From a bacterium (lineage in GTDB: Bacteria > Planctomycetota > Phycisphaerae > Phycisphaerales > UBA1924): a stretch of 5,035 nucleotides of DNA. Made by a program: the position numbers and the translations under genes. This document shows, in pieces, positions 1 to 5,035 of this stretch (within the stretch, counting starts at the first letter, position 1; each line of letters opens with the position of its first letter). The notes below the pieces were generated by a model. The model saw nothing but the letters and a program-made list of their open reading frames with translations, ran no database searches and was not told the origin of the DNA. The DNA is taken from contig NVSM01000046.1 of the NCBI GenBank assembly GCA_002401225.1, positions 1-5,035 on the forward strand. Reading direction: 5' to 3'.

Positions 1-199
1 CACTCACAATCTCATTCGTTCCGAAAGCTTCTCGATAGACTTCGCATGACAGCGGATTCATGTCGTTTGCCCAAACAGTTTCAAACCCTAACGAATCACA
101 AGCTAGTCGAAACCCACCAATGCCGCAAAACAATTCAACTGCCCGAATCCCGGTAGACTGTATTTCTGTTTGCCTATTGTCACTTTGTATATCAATCAT
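1..199 (-). CDS. C5-cytosine DNA methyltransferase, N-terminal fragment (cut by window edge)
   Basis: This is the first 66 codons of a DNA (cytosine-5-)-methyltransferase, which transfers a methyl group from S-adenosylmethionine to cytosine in a specific DNA site. Residues 21-33 read VELFCGIGGFRLA, the motif I (FxGxG) SAM-binding loop of the family. Residues 42-55 (VWANDMNPLSCEVY) give the second beta strand with the acidic residue that contacts the cofactor. The catalytic Pro-Cys motif IV and the target-recognition domain should lie beyond base 1, because full proteins usually have 300-400 residues. The ATG at 199 is preceded by a weak purine stretch (GGGTGA). The frame stays open upstream to a stop near 254-256, and a GTG at 205 is an alternative start, so the exact N-terminus is uncertain. 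It is divergent from rpmE. It could be half of a restriction-modification system or an orphan methylase; the part seen cannot decide this. Confidence 0.9.
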   Translation of the reverse strand, partial: MIDIQSDNRQTEIQSTGIRAVELFCGIGGFRLACDSLGFETVWANDMNPLSCEVYREAFGTNEIVS

Positions 200-252
200 T
201 TTCACCCAACTTATGCTATCAATCTGATGTGAATTCCTCAGCTTGAATCTGG

Positions 253-280
253 TTCACAAATTCCAAGGCACGCCTATAGT
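253..280 (+). promoter_or_regulatory. candidate sigma70-type promoter for rpmE
   Basis: TTCACA (253-258) and TATAGT (275-280) are separated by 16 bases and point toward rpmE. Transcription from here would begin near 287 and leave a leader of about 107 bases. The match is moderate, the spacer is one base short of ideal, and planctomycete promoter consensus is poorly known to me, so this is only a candidate. Confidence 0.3.
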
Positions 281-308
281 ACACCAACTACTCAGGCATC
301 ATACCACT

Positions 309-337
309 CCCCTTCCCCATTGACCTCCCCACCTCCC
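309..337 (-). other. C-rich tract; possible G-quadruplex on the minus strand
   Basis: On the plus strand there are four C runs: 309-312 (4), 315-318 (4), 327-330 (4) and 335-337 (3), with gaps of 2, 8 and 4 bases. The minus strand therefore carries four G runs that could fold into a quadruplex, although the 8-base loop is longer than the classical limit of 7. The surrounding stretch (about 304-358) is almost free of G on the plus strand. It lies between two divergent genes, inside the presumed untranslated leader of rpmE and upstream of the methyltransferase start. Folding is inferred, not shown. Confidence 0.35.
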
Positions 338-354
338 ACGCCTACCATCACGAC

Positions 355-375
355 CCTCCGGATGGAAACCGGCGG
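355..375 (+). promoter_or_regulatory. hairpin in the rpmE leader, just before the ribosome binding site
   Basis: CC-T-CCGG (355-361) can pair with CCGG-C-GG (369-375) around a 7-base loop (ATGGAAA), with one T/C mismatch. It ends six bases before the AAGGA ribosome binding site at 381-385. Ribosomal protein genes, including rpmE in several bacterial groups, often have leader structures bound by their own product. Whether this hairpin does that is inference, because I recognise no described L31 leader motif here. Confidence 0.3.
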
Positions 376-393
376 CACTCAAGGATTTACACG

Positions 394-618
394 ATGAAAA
401 ACGATACACACCCAACCTACTACCCATCATGCAAGGTCTACTACAACGGCGAGGTCGTTATGACCGTCGGCGCGACCGTTCCTGAGCTTAAAGTCGATGT
501 TTGGTCCGGCTCGCATCCGTTCTTCACCGGCAAATCAGCGTTTGTTGACGCTGCTGGGCGTGTAGAGAAGTTCCAGAAGAAGTTCGCAGGCAACTACTTC
601 CAGAGCAAGAAGAAGTAA
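394..618 (+). CDS. rpmE: 50S ribosomal protein L31 (bL31), zinc-ligand-poor form
   Basis: This 74-residue protein is a component of the large ribosomal subunit; L31 bridges the two subunits near the central protuberance. The family signature is clear: an N-terminal MKxDxHP start (residues 1-7), then SHPFFTGK (40-47), VDAAGRVEKFQKKF (51-64) and a lysine-rich end. Zinc-binding L31 proteins have four cysteines (CxC and CxxC just before the HPF). Here only Cys13 remains, and the CxxC positions are Trp37 and Ser40, so this is the C-minus type that does not need zinc. The start is supported by AAGGA at 381-385, eight bases before the ATG. The gene stands alone, with a divergent methyltransferase upstream and candidate terminators downstream. 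I see no Zur-like operator in front of it, so it is probably the main L31 and not a zinc-starvation backup. Confidence 0.93.
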   Translation: MKNDTHPTYYPSCKVYYNGEVVMTVGATVPELKVDVWSGSHPFFTGKSAFVDAAGRVEKFQKKFAGNYFQSKKK

Positions 619-628
619 ACGGTTCGGG

Positions 629-682
629 TGCCGATCGGCATCTGGGGCCTATTACTCATTGTGCTTTGATCGGTGGTTTTTT
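629..682 (+). terminator. candidate intrinsic terminator after rpmE
   Basis: CCGATC (631-636) can pair with GATCGG (668-673), extended by two G-U pairs (630/674 and 629/675), and is followed after two G by six T (677-682). The loop is long, about 31 bases, which makes it a poor classical terminator. The 5' arm is also part of a self-complementary 12-mer, TGCCGATCGGCA (629-640). It lies 10 bases after the rpmE stop. Confidence 0.4.
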
Positions 683-727
683 ACGCCGGTTTACACGAGC
701 AAAAGCCGTACAATTCATCGTCCTATA

Positions 728-757
728 CCCAAGATCTACCGATTCTTGGGCGTTTTT
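728..757 (+). terminator. intrinsic terminator, probably second stop for the rpmE transcript
   Basis: CCCAAGA (728-734) pairs perfectly with TCTTGGG (744-750) around a 9-base loop, and CG then TTTTT (753-757) follows. The stem and U tract are on the plus strand, in line with rpmE, 110 bases after its stop. With the weaker candidate at 629-682 it may form a tandem terminator. It also separates rpmE transcription from protease A. Confidence 0.65.
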
Positions 758-1006
758 CTGTTTTTACGCTCGTAAATTTTCGCTCAATCGTGTACAAATG
801 GAACACAGGCGTATTCTTTGCGTAGAGAATATTGTCGTAGCCGTACGCCAGGGTTGTTTTGGCGGTCTCGGATGCCTGTGGGTCTCTACTACAGGTTGAA
901 CTCATTTTACGCAGCAGAGCATCGCTCTGATCTCCATGAAGCCTCTTTCACGAGGGTGCAATACTGGCGATCTGGTGTCGTTGTGCTGTCAGTCAGCTCG
1001 TGTGTC

Positions 1007-1036
1007 GCACCGGATGCCTATTGGGCATCGCGGTGC
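1007..1036 (+). promoter_or_regulatory. strong bulged stem-loop in the protease A leader
   Basis: GCACCGGATGCC (1007-1018) pairs with GGCATC-G-CGGTGC (1024-1036): 12 base pairs with one bulged G (1030) and a 5-base loop (TATTG). No T tract follows, so it is not an intrinsic terminator. It starts 114 bases before the protease A start codon. A role in mRNA stability, translation control or protein binding is possible, but nothing in the sequence names one. Confidence 0.5.
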
Positions 1037-1052
1037 ATGATTCGAATCGCTC

Positions 1053-1068
1053 GGCGTGTGCACACGCC
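1053..1068. repeat. perfect 16-bp palindrome upstream of protease A; possible operator
   Basis: GGCGTGTGCACACGCC is identical on both strands. It ends 52 bases before the protease A ATG. A perfect palindrome of this size is a typical shape for the site of a dimeric DNA-binding regulator. As RNA it could also form a 6-bp stem with a TGCA loop. No second copy is seen in the window, including in front of the paralog at 3103, so any control through it would be specific to protease A. Confidence 0.45.
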
Positions 1069-1107
1069 AATACCAACTGCCCTCCAAAGACGGAGATGCA
1101 GATATAC

Positions 1108-1115
1108 AAAAGGGA
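1108..1115 (+). promoter_or_regulatory. ribosome binding site that fixes the protease A start
   Basis: AAAAGGGA ends five bases before the ATG at 1121. The open frame could begin much earlier (ATG at 818), but only 1121 has both a purine-rich site at the right distance and a signal peptide directly after it. Confidence 0.65.
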
Positions 1116-1120
1116 ATGCA

Positions 1121-2830
1121 ATGAACCGCAATCTAGCTCTAATCGCCTGCTCAACTCTCACGATGATCTCGGGAGCTGCTATCGGCGCCCAGACCAACAA
1201 CTTCCCTGAATGTATCGCCAGCCACAACGAGCTGGATATGCAGGATGTTGCTCGTTCAATGATCAACTCGCTCCATCCAGACCAACGCATGGCGATCGCC
1301 GAGCAAGGCGGTATCGGTGCTGATGTCGTCAATATGGAACAGCTCACCCGCAACTTTGATGGGCGTGGCACCACCAATGTGCCTCACGGCGTCACCGCAA
1401 CTGAGTTCCTCGCGATGCTCTTGAGCGACGAGATCCGCAGCGAACTCAACGAAGATCAAATGACTGTTCTCAATACCGTCGCAGCACTCATGGACGATGG
1501 CAAAGAAATGCCTTACATGTGTTTCGCACCAGGCACCAGCACTAAGTTCGCTTGGACCATCAACGAAATGCTCGATTACCAGTTCGTCTCAGACGACGGC
1601 GCTCGTTTCCAGCAGGGCAACCGCTGGTCGCGCACTGCGATCGATGGCTCTGGGCTTACACAAGGCGATGCAACGAACATCACCTATTCCTTCGCTCCAG
1701 ACGGTGCGACTATTCCAAACACCGGTTTGGGATCAGGACCATCGACACTCTTCCAATGGCTTGACAACAAGTACGGCAGCACCAGCACATGGCAGGCTCT
1801 TTTCCATCAGGTCTTTGATCGCTGGGGCGAGCTTACAGGGATCACTTACACCTGGGAGCAGAATGACGATGGCTTTAATATGAGTTCCAGAGTCGGGATC
1901 GTTGGCCAGCGTGGCGATGTCCGCATCTTCGCGTTCAACTTCCCATTCGATGGTAACAACGGCGTCCTCGCATACAACTTCTTCCCCAATGACGGCGATA
2001 TGGCGCTCGACGCGTTCGACTCCTTCTACAACCCGGTCGGTTCAAACTCTCTTCGCTTGCGCAATGTTGTTGCTCACGAGCATGGTCACGGCTTGGGCAT
2101 GGCCCATGTTTGCCCTGCGAACGCAACCAAGTTGATGGAACCATTTGTTTCCACCTCATACGACGGCCCACAGCTTGACGATATCCTCAACGGCCAGCGT
2201 CACTACGGCGATCCGATGGAACCAAACAACTCAATTGGTCAAGCAACAGATCTTGGTACATATTCCACCTTCGGCTTCTTCAACATTGACAATGTCAGTA
2301 TTGACGACAACGGCGAGACCGACTTCTACAAAGTCACTCTTTCCGAACGCGCGAAGATGACATTCATCATCGCTCCAAGCGCGGGCACCTATCAGCAGGG
2401 CCCGCAGACTCAGTCTTGTAGCTCCGCTCCAACAACCAACTACACGAACATTCACGATCTCAAGATCCAAGTGTTCTCAAGCACCGACCTGTTTAATCCA
2501 GTGGCAGAGGCTGATGACACAGGTGTAGGCCAAGGCGAAACTATTATCTATGATGCAGAAACTCCAGGCGACTACTACATCATCGTGTCATCGACTTCGA
2601 ACACGAATAATGTTCAACGCTACATCGCAAGTTTGGTGATCGCATCGTTGCCACCAGTTGTCTGTCCTGCAGATATGAACGGCGACGGCGAACTCAACTT
2701 CTTCGATGTCTCCGCGTTCCTCAATGCGTTTGGCAACATGGAAGCAGCAGCGGACTTCACAGGAGATGGCATGTTCAACTTCTTTGATGTCTCGGCATTC
2801 TTGAGCGAGTTCAGCGCCGGCTGTCCGTAA
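1121..2830 (+). CDS. secreted metzincin (matrixin-like) zinc metalloprotease with PPC-like domain and GC-type dockerin tail (protease A)
   Basis: The product (569 aa) should be exported and cut proteins outside the cytoplasm. Residues 1-23 are a signal peptide (MNRN, hydrophobic core, AIGA before Gln24). Residues 24 to about 165 form an N-terminal region that may be a propeptide, with Cys134 in MCFAPGT. The catalytic domain begins near Arg168-Trp169 and carries HEHGHGLGMAH at 319-329: three zinc-binding His (319, 323, 329) and catalytic Glu320. LMEP at 338-341 supplies the Met-turn, Met339. Residues 367 to about 508 (EPNNSIGQATDLG at the start) resemble a bacterial pre-peptidase C-terminal (PPC) domain. 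Residues 515-569 hold two EF-hand-like dockerin repeats between Cys515 and Cys568. The start is chosen for its ribosome binding site and signal peptide. A strong terminator follows. Substrate is unknown. The protease call is firm; assignment to peptidase family M10 versus a neighbouring metzincin family is not. Confidence 0.9.
   Translation: MNRNLALIACSTLTMISGAAIGAQTNNFPECIASHNELDMQDVARSMINSLHPDQRMAIAEQGGIGADVVNMEQLTRNFDGRGTTNVPHGVTATEFLAMLLSDEIRSELNEDQMTVLNTVAALMDDGKEMPYMCFAPGTSTKFAWTINEMLDYQFVSDDGARFQQGNRWSRTAIDGSGLTQGDATNITYSFAPDGATIPNTGLGSGPSTLFQWLDNKYGSTSTWQALFHQVFDRWGELTGITYTWEQNDDGFNMSSRVGIVGQRGDVRIFAFNFPFDGNNGVLAYNFFPNDGDMALDAFDSFYNPVGSNSLRLRNVVAHEHGHGLGMAHVCPANATKLMEPFVSTSYDGPQLDDILNGQRHYGDPMEPNNSIGQATDLGTYSTFGFFNIDNVSIDDNGETDFYKVTLSERAKMTFIIAPSAGTYQQGPQTQSCSSAPTTNYTNIHDLKIQVFSSTDLFNPVAEADDTGVGQGETIIYDAETPGDYYIIVSSTSNTNNVQRYIASLVIASLPPVVCPADMNGDGELNFFDVSAFLNAFGNMEAAADFTGDGMFNFFDVSAFLSEFSAGCP
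2669..2812 (+). repeat. two dockerin-like calcium-binding repeats within protease A
   Basis: Two 21-residue units lie 27 residues apart: residues 517-537 (2669-2731) and 544-564 (2750-2812). Both contain NFFDVSAFL. EF-hand loop positions 1, 3, 5, 7, 9 and 12 are D518, N520, D522, E524, N526 and D529 in unit 1, and D545, T547, D549, M551, N553 and D556 in unit 2. Unit 2 therefore lacks a good ligand at position 7, although that position often uses the backbone. Cys515 and Cys568 flank the pair and could be disulfide-bonded. In planctomycetes this tail is thought to attach or sort exported proteins; its partner is not visible here. Confidence 0.8.
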
Positions 2831-2854
2831 ACAATCATCTGCCTAAAAAACAAG

Positions 2855-2893
2855 AGGGGTCCATGAGCATCACAAGTGTTCATGGACCCTTTT
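2855..2893 (+). terminator. strong intrinsic terminator after protease A
   Basis: GGGTCCATGA (2857-2866) pairs perfectly with TCATGGACCC (2880-2889). The stem extends outward to 2855/2891 and inward, through G-U pairs, to 2870/2876, leaving a CACAA loop. TTTT (2890-2893) closes the 3' side. It begins 25 bases after the protease A stop and should keep its transcript from running into protease B. An A run at 2845-2850 gives some T-tract character on the opposite strand, but no minus-strand gene points at it here. Confidence 0.92.
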
Positions 2894-3044
2894 CGTCTAT
2901 CGAGGGTGTTCAAGAAAACCTCAACCAGTCCGATAAAGCCGATTTTTTTTTCTGACAACCGGCCGACCAATCCGTTCTCTCTTGCAGCAGAGTGTGTTAT
3001 TTGGGCAAGGACAAAAAGAGTATGACCAAGTGGCAAGTATTGCC

Positions 3045-3074
3045 TTGAGTATCAGACAACCTGTGTCATACAAT
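3045..3074 (+). promoter_or_regulatory. candidate sigma70-type promoter for protease B
   Basis: TTGAGT (3045-3050) and TACAAT (3069-3074) are 18 bases apart. A start near 3081 would give a very short leader of about 22 bases that still contains the AAGGA ribosome binding site (3090-3094). Together with the terminator at 2855-2893 it suggests that protease B is transcribed on its own. The 272-base gap between A and B otherwise holds only a run of nine T (2943-2951). Confidence 0.5.
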
Positions 3075-3102
3075 ATGTTTACGATTAAAAAGGATTCCAA
3101 AA

Positions 3103-5035
3103 ATGAAGTACTCAACGCTGAACTTGCCGTTTATTCTCTTGATGAGTTCCATCGCTGGACAGGCTGTCGCGCAAATTACGCCGACGGTTGTCGATCAGTA
3201 CCCAGATGCGATCGCGCACCCCGACCAACTCCTCAAGCAAGACATTGCTTCTCGCATGTTCATGATGCTGCCCCAAGGCCAACAAGCAAAAATTGCGCAG
3301 GCCGGCGGTGTTGGATCTCAAGGCTATGCCCCCCCCGTTGCTCCATCGGAGCAAGCTGGGCAGCTCAACCCGAGTGAGTTCCTTGAATCCATATCCACTC
3401 CAGAAATCAGAGCGAACTTCACCAATGACCAAAACCAAATCATCGACAACATCGTTTCCTCAATAGAACAAGGCGAGCCTGCAACATCCGCAATGTGCTT
3501 CGCACCCGGAACAAACAAAAAATTTGTATATACGATCAGCCAACTTCTCGGCTATCAAACGGCAAATCAAGACTCGTCTCGGTTTCAACAAAATGATCGT
3601 TGGACAAGCACGGCAACCAATGGCGGCGGGCTTGGCCAAGGTGACCCAACCACACTTACCTACTCATTCGCTCTCGACGGCTCATTTGTTTCGAGCAACA
3701 GTCTGGGATCAGGAGCATCGACACTCTTTGCTTGGCTTGATGGTTTGTACCCCGATCGACAAACCTGGCAAAACCTGTTCCACTCAGTATTCCAAGACTG
3801 GGAAGATCTTATCGGGACGACCTATGTCTATGAACCCAATGATGATGGAGCATTCATTGGCACCTTTGCTCCAGGAATTCTTGGTGTCCGAGGCGATATC
3901 CGAATCGCAGGATACAACTTCCCACTCGACGGCAACTTTGGCGTGCTTGCATTTAACCGATTCCCACCCTTTGGTGGCGATATGATCTTTGATGCCTTTG
4001 ACACATTTTATGATGATATCGGCAATGGCTCATTCAAGCTCGTTCAGGTCGCGTCCCACGAGCACGGGCACGGATTGGGAATGAATCATGTGTGTCCAAC
4101 AAATCAAACCATTCTGATGGAACCATTCTTTTCCACTGCATTTTCAGGCCCACAACTCGATGATGTACTCAACGGACTACGCCATTACGGAGATGTTTCT
4201 GAACCCAACGACAGTATTGCACAAGCAACGGACTTGGGTTCCATGCTCATTGGTGACGAAGTGAATGCTGACAATCTCGCGATTGACGACAACTCTGATC
4301 AGGATTATTTCCGCATCACTGTTTCAGAACCTGCGCGAGTTGTATTCACAGTTACGCCTGATGCTGGTATATATGAGCAAGGCCCACAAACCCAGAACTG
4401 CGATTCCGGGGTTCTCACTGATTACAACAGCATCGAAAACCTACAACTCATTGTACGGAACAGTGATGGGATCAGTATCGCAATCATTAACAGCGGCGTA
4501 TTGGGCCAGCCCGAGACAATGGTCTTTGACACACTCGATGCGGGCGACTTCTACTTTGTTGTCGAAGGTTCTATGAATGTAAACAATGTTCAGCGATACC
4601 GCCTCAATGCCCGTCTAGAAGACCTGACATTCATCGATCCAATCTTTGCGATTGATCCACCAAGCTCTGTTGATCCCGGTCTTGCATTTCAGTTCCCACT
4701 GACTGTAAATCCATTTATTGACACCGTGATCCCTGGATCTGAAACACTGTTCTATTCTATAGGCGGGGGCCCATTCTCGAGCATTCCTCTTGCTGCTGAT
4801 GGTCTCAACAGCTACCTCGCGACACTGCCTGCGTTTAGTTGTGACGAAACCGTCAACTTCTATATCTCGATTGATTGGGAGATTGCTGGCGAAATCACTT
4901 TTCCAGCAGGCGGATCTTCATCGCCAGCACCAGTCAATGTAGGCAGCTTTATCTCAGAGTTTGTTGACGACTTTGAAGCAGATCTTGGCTGGACTGTTTC
5001 TGGACCAGTTATTGGTACAGGTTCTGGCCAATGGG
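3103..5035 (+). CDS. secreted metzincin (matrixin-like) zinc metalloprotease with PPC-like domain and extended C-terminus, 3' end cut (protease B)
   Basis: The frame is open from the ATG to the window edge (644 codons seen). AAGGA lies eight bases before the ATG. It is a paralog of protease A. Residues 1-23 are a signal peptide ending AVA before Gln24. The N-terminal region contains Cys132 in MCFAPGT. The catalytic domain starts near Arg166-Trp167 and has HEHGHGLGMNH at 319-329 (zinc ligands His319, 323 and 329; catalytic Glu320) and Met-turn Met339. A PPC-like domain begins at Glu367 and ends near 505. Over residues 317-379 it matches protease A at 47 of 63 positions by hand count. Unlike A, it continues: residues 507 to about 615 look like an Ig-like beta-sandwich (LFYSIGGGPF, TLPAFSCDETVNFYIS), and DDFEADLGWTVSG (622-634) resembles the beginning of a lectin/MAM-like domain seen in planctomycete surface proteins. 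A dockerin tail may follow outside the window. The role is presumably extracellular proteolysis; the substrate is unknown. Confidence 0.9.
   Translation, partial: MKYSTLNLPFILLMSSIAGQAVAQITPTVVDQYPDAIAHPDQLLKQDIASRMFMMLPQGQQAKIAQAGGVGSQGYAPPVAPSEQAGQLNPSEFLESISTPEIRANFTNDQNQIIDNIVSSIEQGEPATSAMCFAPGTNKKFVYTISQLLGYQTANQDSSRFQQNDRWTSTATNGGGLGQGDPTTLTYSFALDGSFVSSNSLGSGASTLFAWLDGLYPDRQTWQNLFHSVFQDWEDLIGTTYVYEPNDDGAFIGTFAPGILGVRGDIRIAGYNFPLDGNFGVLAFNRFPPFGGDMIFDAFDTFYDDIGNGSFKLVQVASHEHGHGLGMNHVCPTNQTILMEPFFSTAFSGPQLDDVLNGLRHYGDVSEPNDSIAQATDLGSMLIGDEVNADNLAIDDNSDQDYFRITVSEPARVVFTVTPDAGIYEQGPQTQNCDSGVLTDYNSIENLQLIVRNSDGISIAIINSGVLGQPETMVFDTLDAGDFYFVVEGSMNVNNVQRYRLNARLEDLTFIDPIFAIDPPSSVDPGLAFQFPLTVNPFIDTVIPGSETLFYSIGGGPFSSIPLAADGLNSYLATLPAFSCDETVNFYISIDWEIAGEITFPAGGSSSPAPVNVGSFISEFVDDFEADLGWTVSGPVIGTGSGQW
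3329..3336 (+). repeat. run of eight C inside the protease B coding region
   Basis: The C8 tract encodes Ala76-Pro77-Pro78 in the N-terminal region of protease B. A gain or loss of one base here would shift the frame before the catalytic domain, so it is a possible slippage site. Protease A has no such run at the matching place. The frame is intact in this copy. Confidence 0.6.

Larger units (their letters stand above)
758..1120 (+). other. long non-coding stretch upstream of protease A, rich in hairpins
   Basis: No open frame here reads like a protein. The frame of protease A is open back to 818, but that part is rich in Arg, Ser and Cys and has no ribosome binding site. Several inverted repeats follow one another: 875-881/889-895 (CCTGT/ACAGG core), 915-920/924-929 (CAGAGC/GCTCTG, 3-base loop), 942-945/952-955, 985-988/994-997, 1007-1036 and 1053-1068. 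CGGATGCCT occurs twice (869-877 and 1011-1019). I could not find a convincing -35/-10 pair, and I recognise no known riboswitch, tmRNA, 6S, SRP or tRNA pattern. It could be a long structured 5' leader of the protease mRNA, a separate small RNA, or decayed sequence. Confidence 0.4.

Noticed and set aside
629..640. TGCCGATCGGCA as an operator site
   Set aside because: It lies directly after the rpmE stop and is better explained as the 5' arm of a terminator; no gene starts near enough downstream.
690..714. TTTACA and TACAAT as a promoter between the two terminators after rpmE
   Set aside because: The spacer is only 13 bases, too short for a sigma70-type promoter, and a terminator follows within about 15 bases.
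666..899. 77-codon open frame after rpmE
   Set aside because: It spans the terminator at 728-757, has no ribosome binding site, and its translation shows no recognisable protein character.
818..1120. N-terminal extension of protease A from the ATG at 818
   Set aside because: The 101 extra residues are Arg-, Ser- and Cys-rich with no recognisable domain, there is no ribosome binding site at 818, and a good signal peptide begins exactly at the ATG at 1121 behind AAAAGGGA.
758..1120. Known riboswitch, tmRNA, 6S or SRP RNA in the protease A leader
   Set aside because: I searched by eye for conserved cores (cobalamin box, GEMM, SRP tetraloop region, tmRNA ends) and found none.
1142..1150. Lipobox-like LIAC at residues 7-10 of protease A, suggesting a lipoprotein
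   Set aside because: The hydrophobic stretch before Cys10 is only about five residues, too short for a lipoprotein signal. The AIGA site at residue 23 fits ordinary signal peptidase, and the paralog B has no Cys there.
1497..1883. Open frames in other phases and on the minus strand across both protease genes
   Set aside because: They overlap the well-supported protease reading frame and their translations are low-quality Ser/Thr/Arg-rich shadows of it.
2943..2951. Run of nine T as a second terminator after protease A
   Set aside because: No stable GC-rich hairpin stands directly before it; CCGAT repeats at 2930-2943 are direct, not inverted.

Overview
The window looks like a piece of a planctomycete chromosome, most likely class Phycisphaerae, of medium GC content (roughly half by eye). 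The main clue is the C-terminus of the first large protein: a Cys-Pro-Ala-Asp-x-Asn-Gly-Asp-Gly stretch followed by two copies of an NFFDVSAFL segment and a final Gly-Cys-Pro. This is the 'GC-type' dockerin-like tail common on exported proteins of that group. The cysteine-poor L31 protein and the metzincin plus PPC-like domain layout fit the same assignment. The assignment rests on recognised motifs, not on a search.

Layout. Bases 1-199 (minus strand) hold the first 66 codons of a C5-cytosine DNA methyltransferase that runs off the left edge. It is divergent from rpmE (ribosomal protein L31, 394-618, plus strand). The 194-base gap between them holds a candidate rpmE promoter, a C-rich tract that could form a G-quadruplex on the minus strand, and a short hairpin just before the rpmE ribosome binding site. 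Two candidate intrinsic terminators follow rpmE (629-682 and 728-757). Bases 758-1120 have no convincing gene but carry several hairpins, including a bulged 12-bp stem and a perfect 16-bp palindrome close to the next start.

The right two thirds is a tandem pair of paralogous secreted zinc metalloproteases of the metzincin/matrixin type. Protease A (1121-2830, 569 aa) is complete: signal peptide, N-terminal region with a conserved Cys, catalytic domain with HEHGHGLGMAH and a Met-turn, PPC-like beta domain, and dockerin-like tail. A very strong terminator (2855-2893) follows. Protease B (3103 to beyond 5035) has its own candidate promoter and ribosome binding site. It keeps the first four modules at matching residue numbers, but instead of a dockerin directly after the PPC-like domain it continues into a beta-sandwich-like segment and the beginning of a further domain cut by the window edge.

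How the genes work together: A and B look like independently transcribed duplicates of an exported protease, probably processing or degrading extracellular protein. The methyltransferase and rpmE are unrelated housekeeping or defence neighbours. I see no CRISPR array, tRNA, rRNA, transposase or att site. I did not find a clearly novel multi-gene system. The most notable points are the diverged C-termini of the protease pair, the conserved odd cysteine, and the structured leader of protease A.
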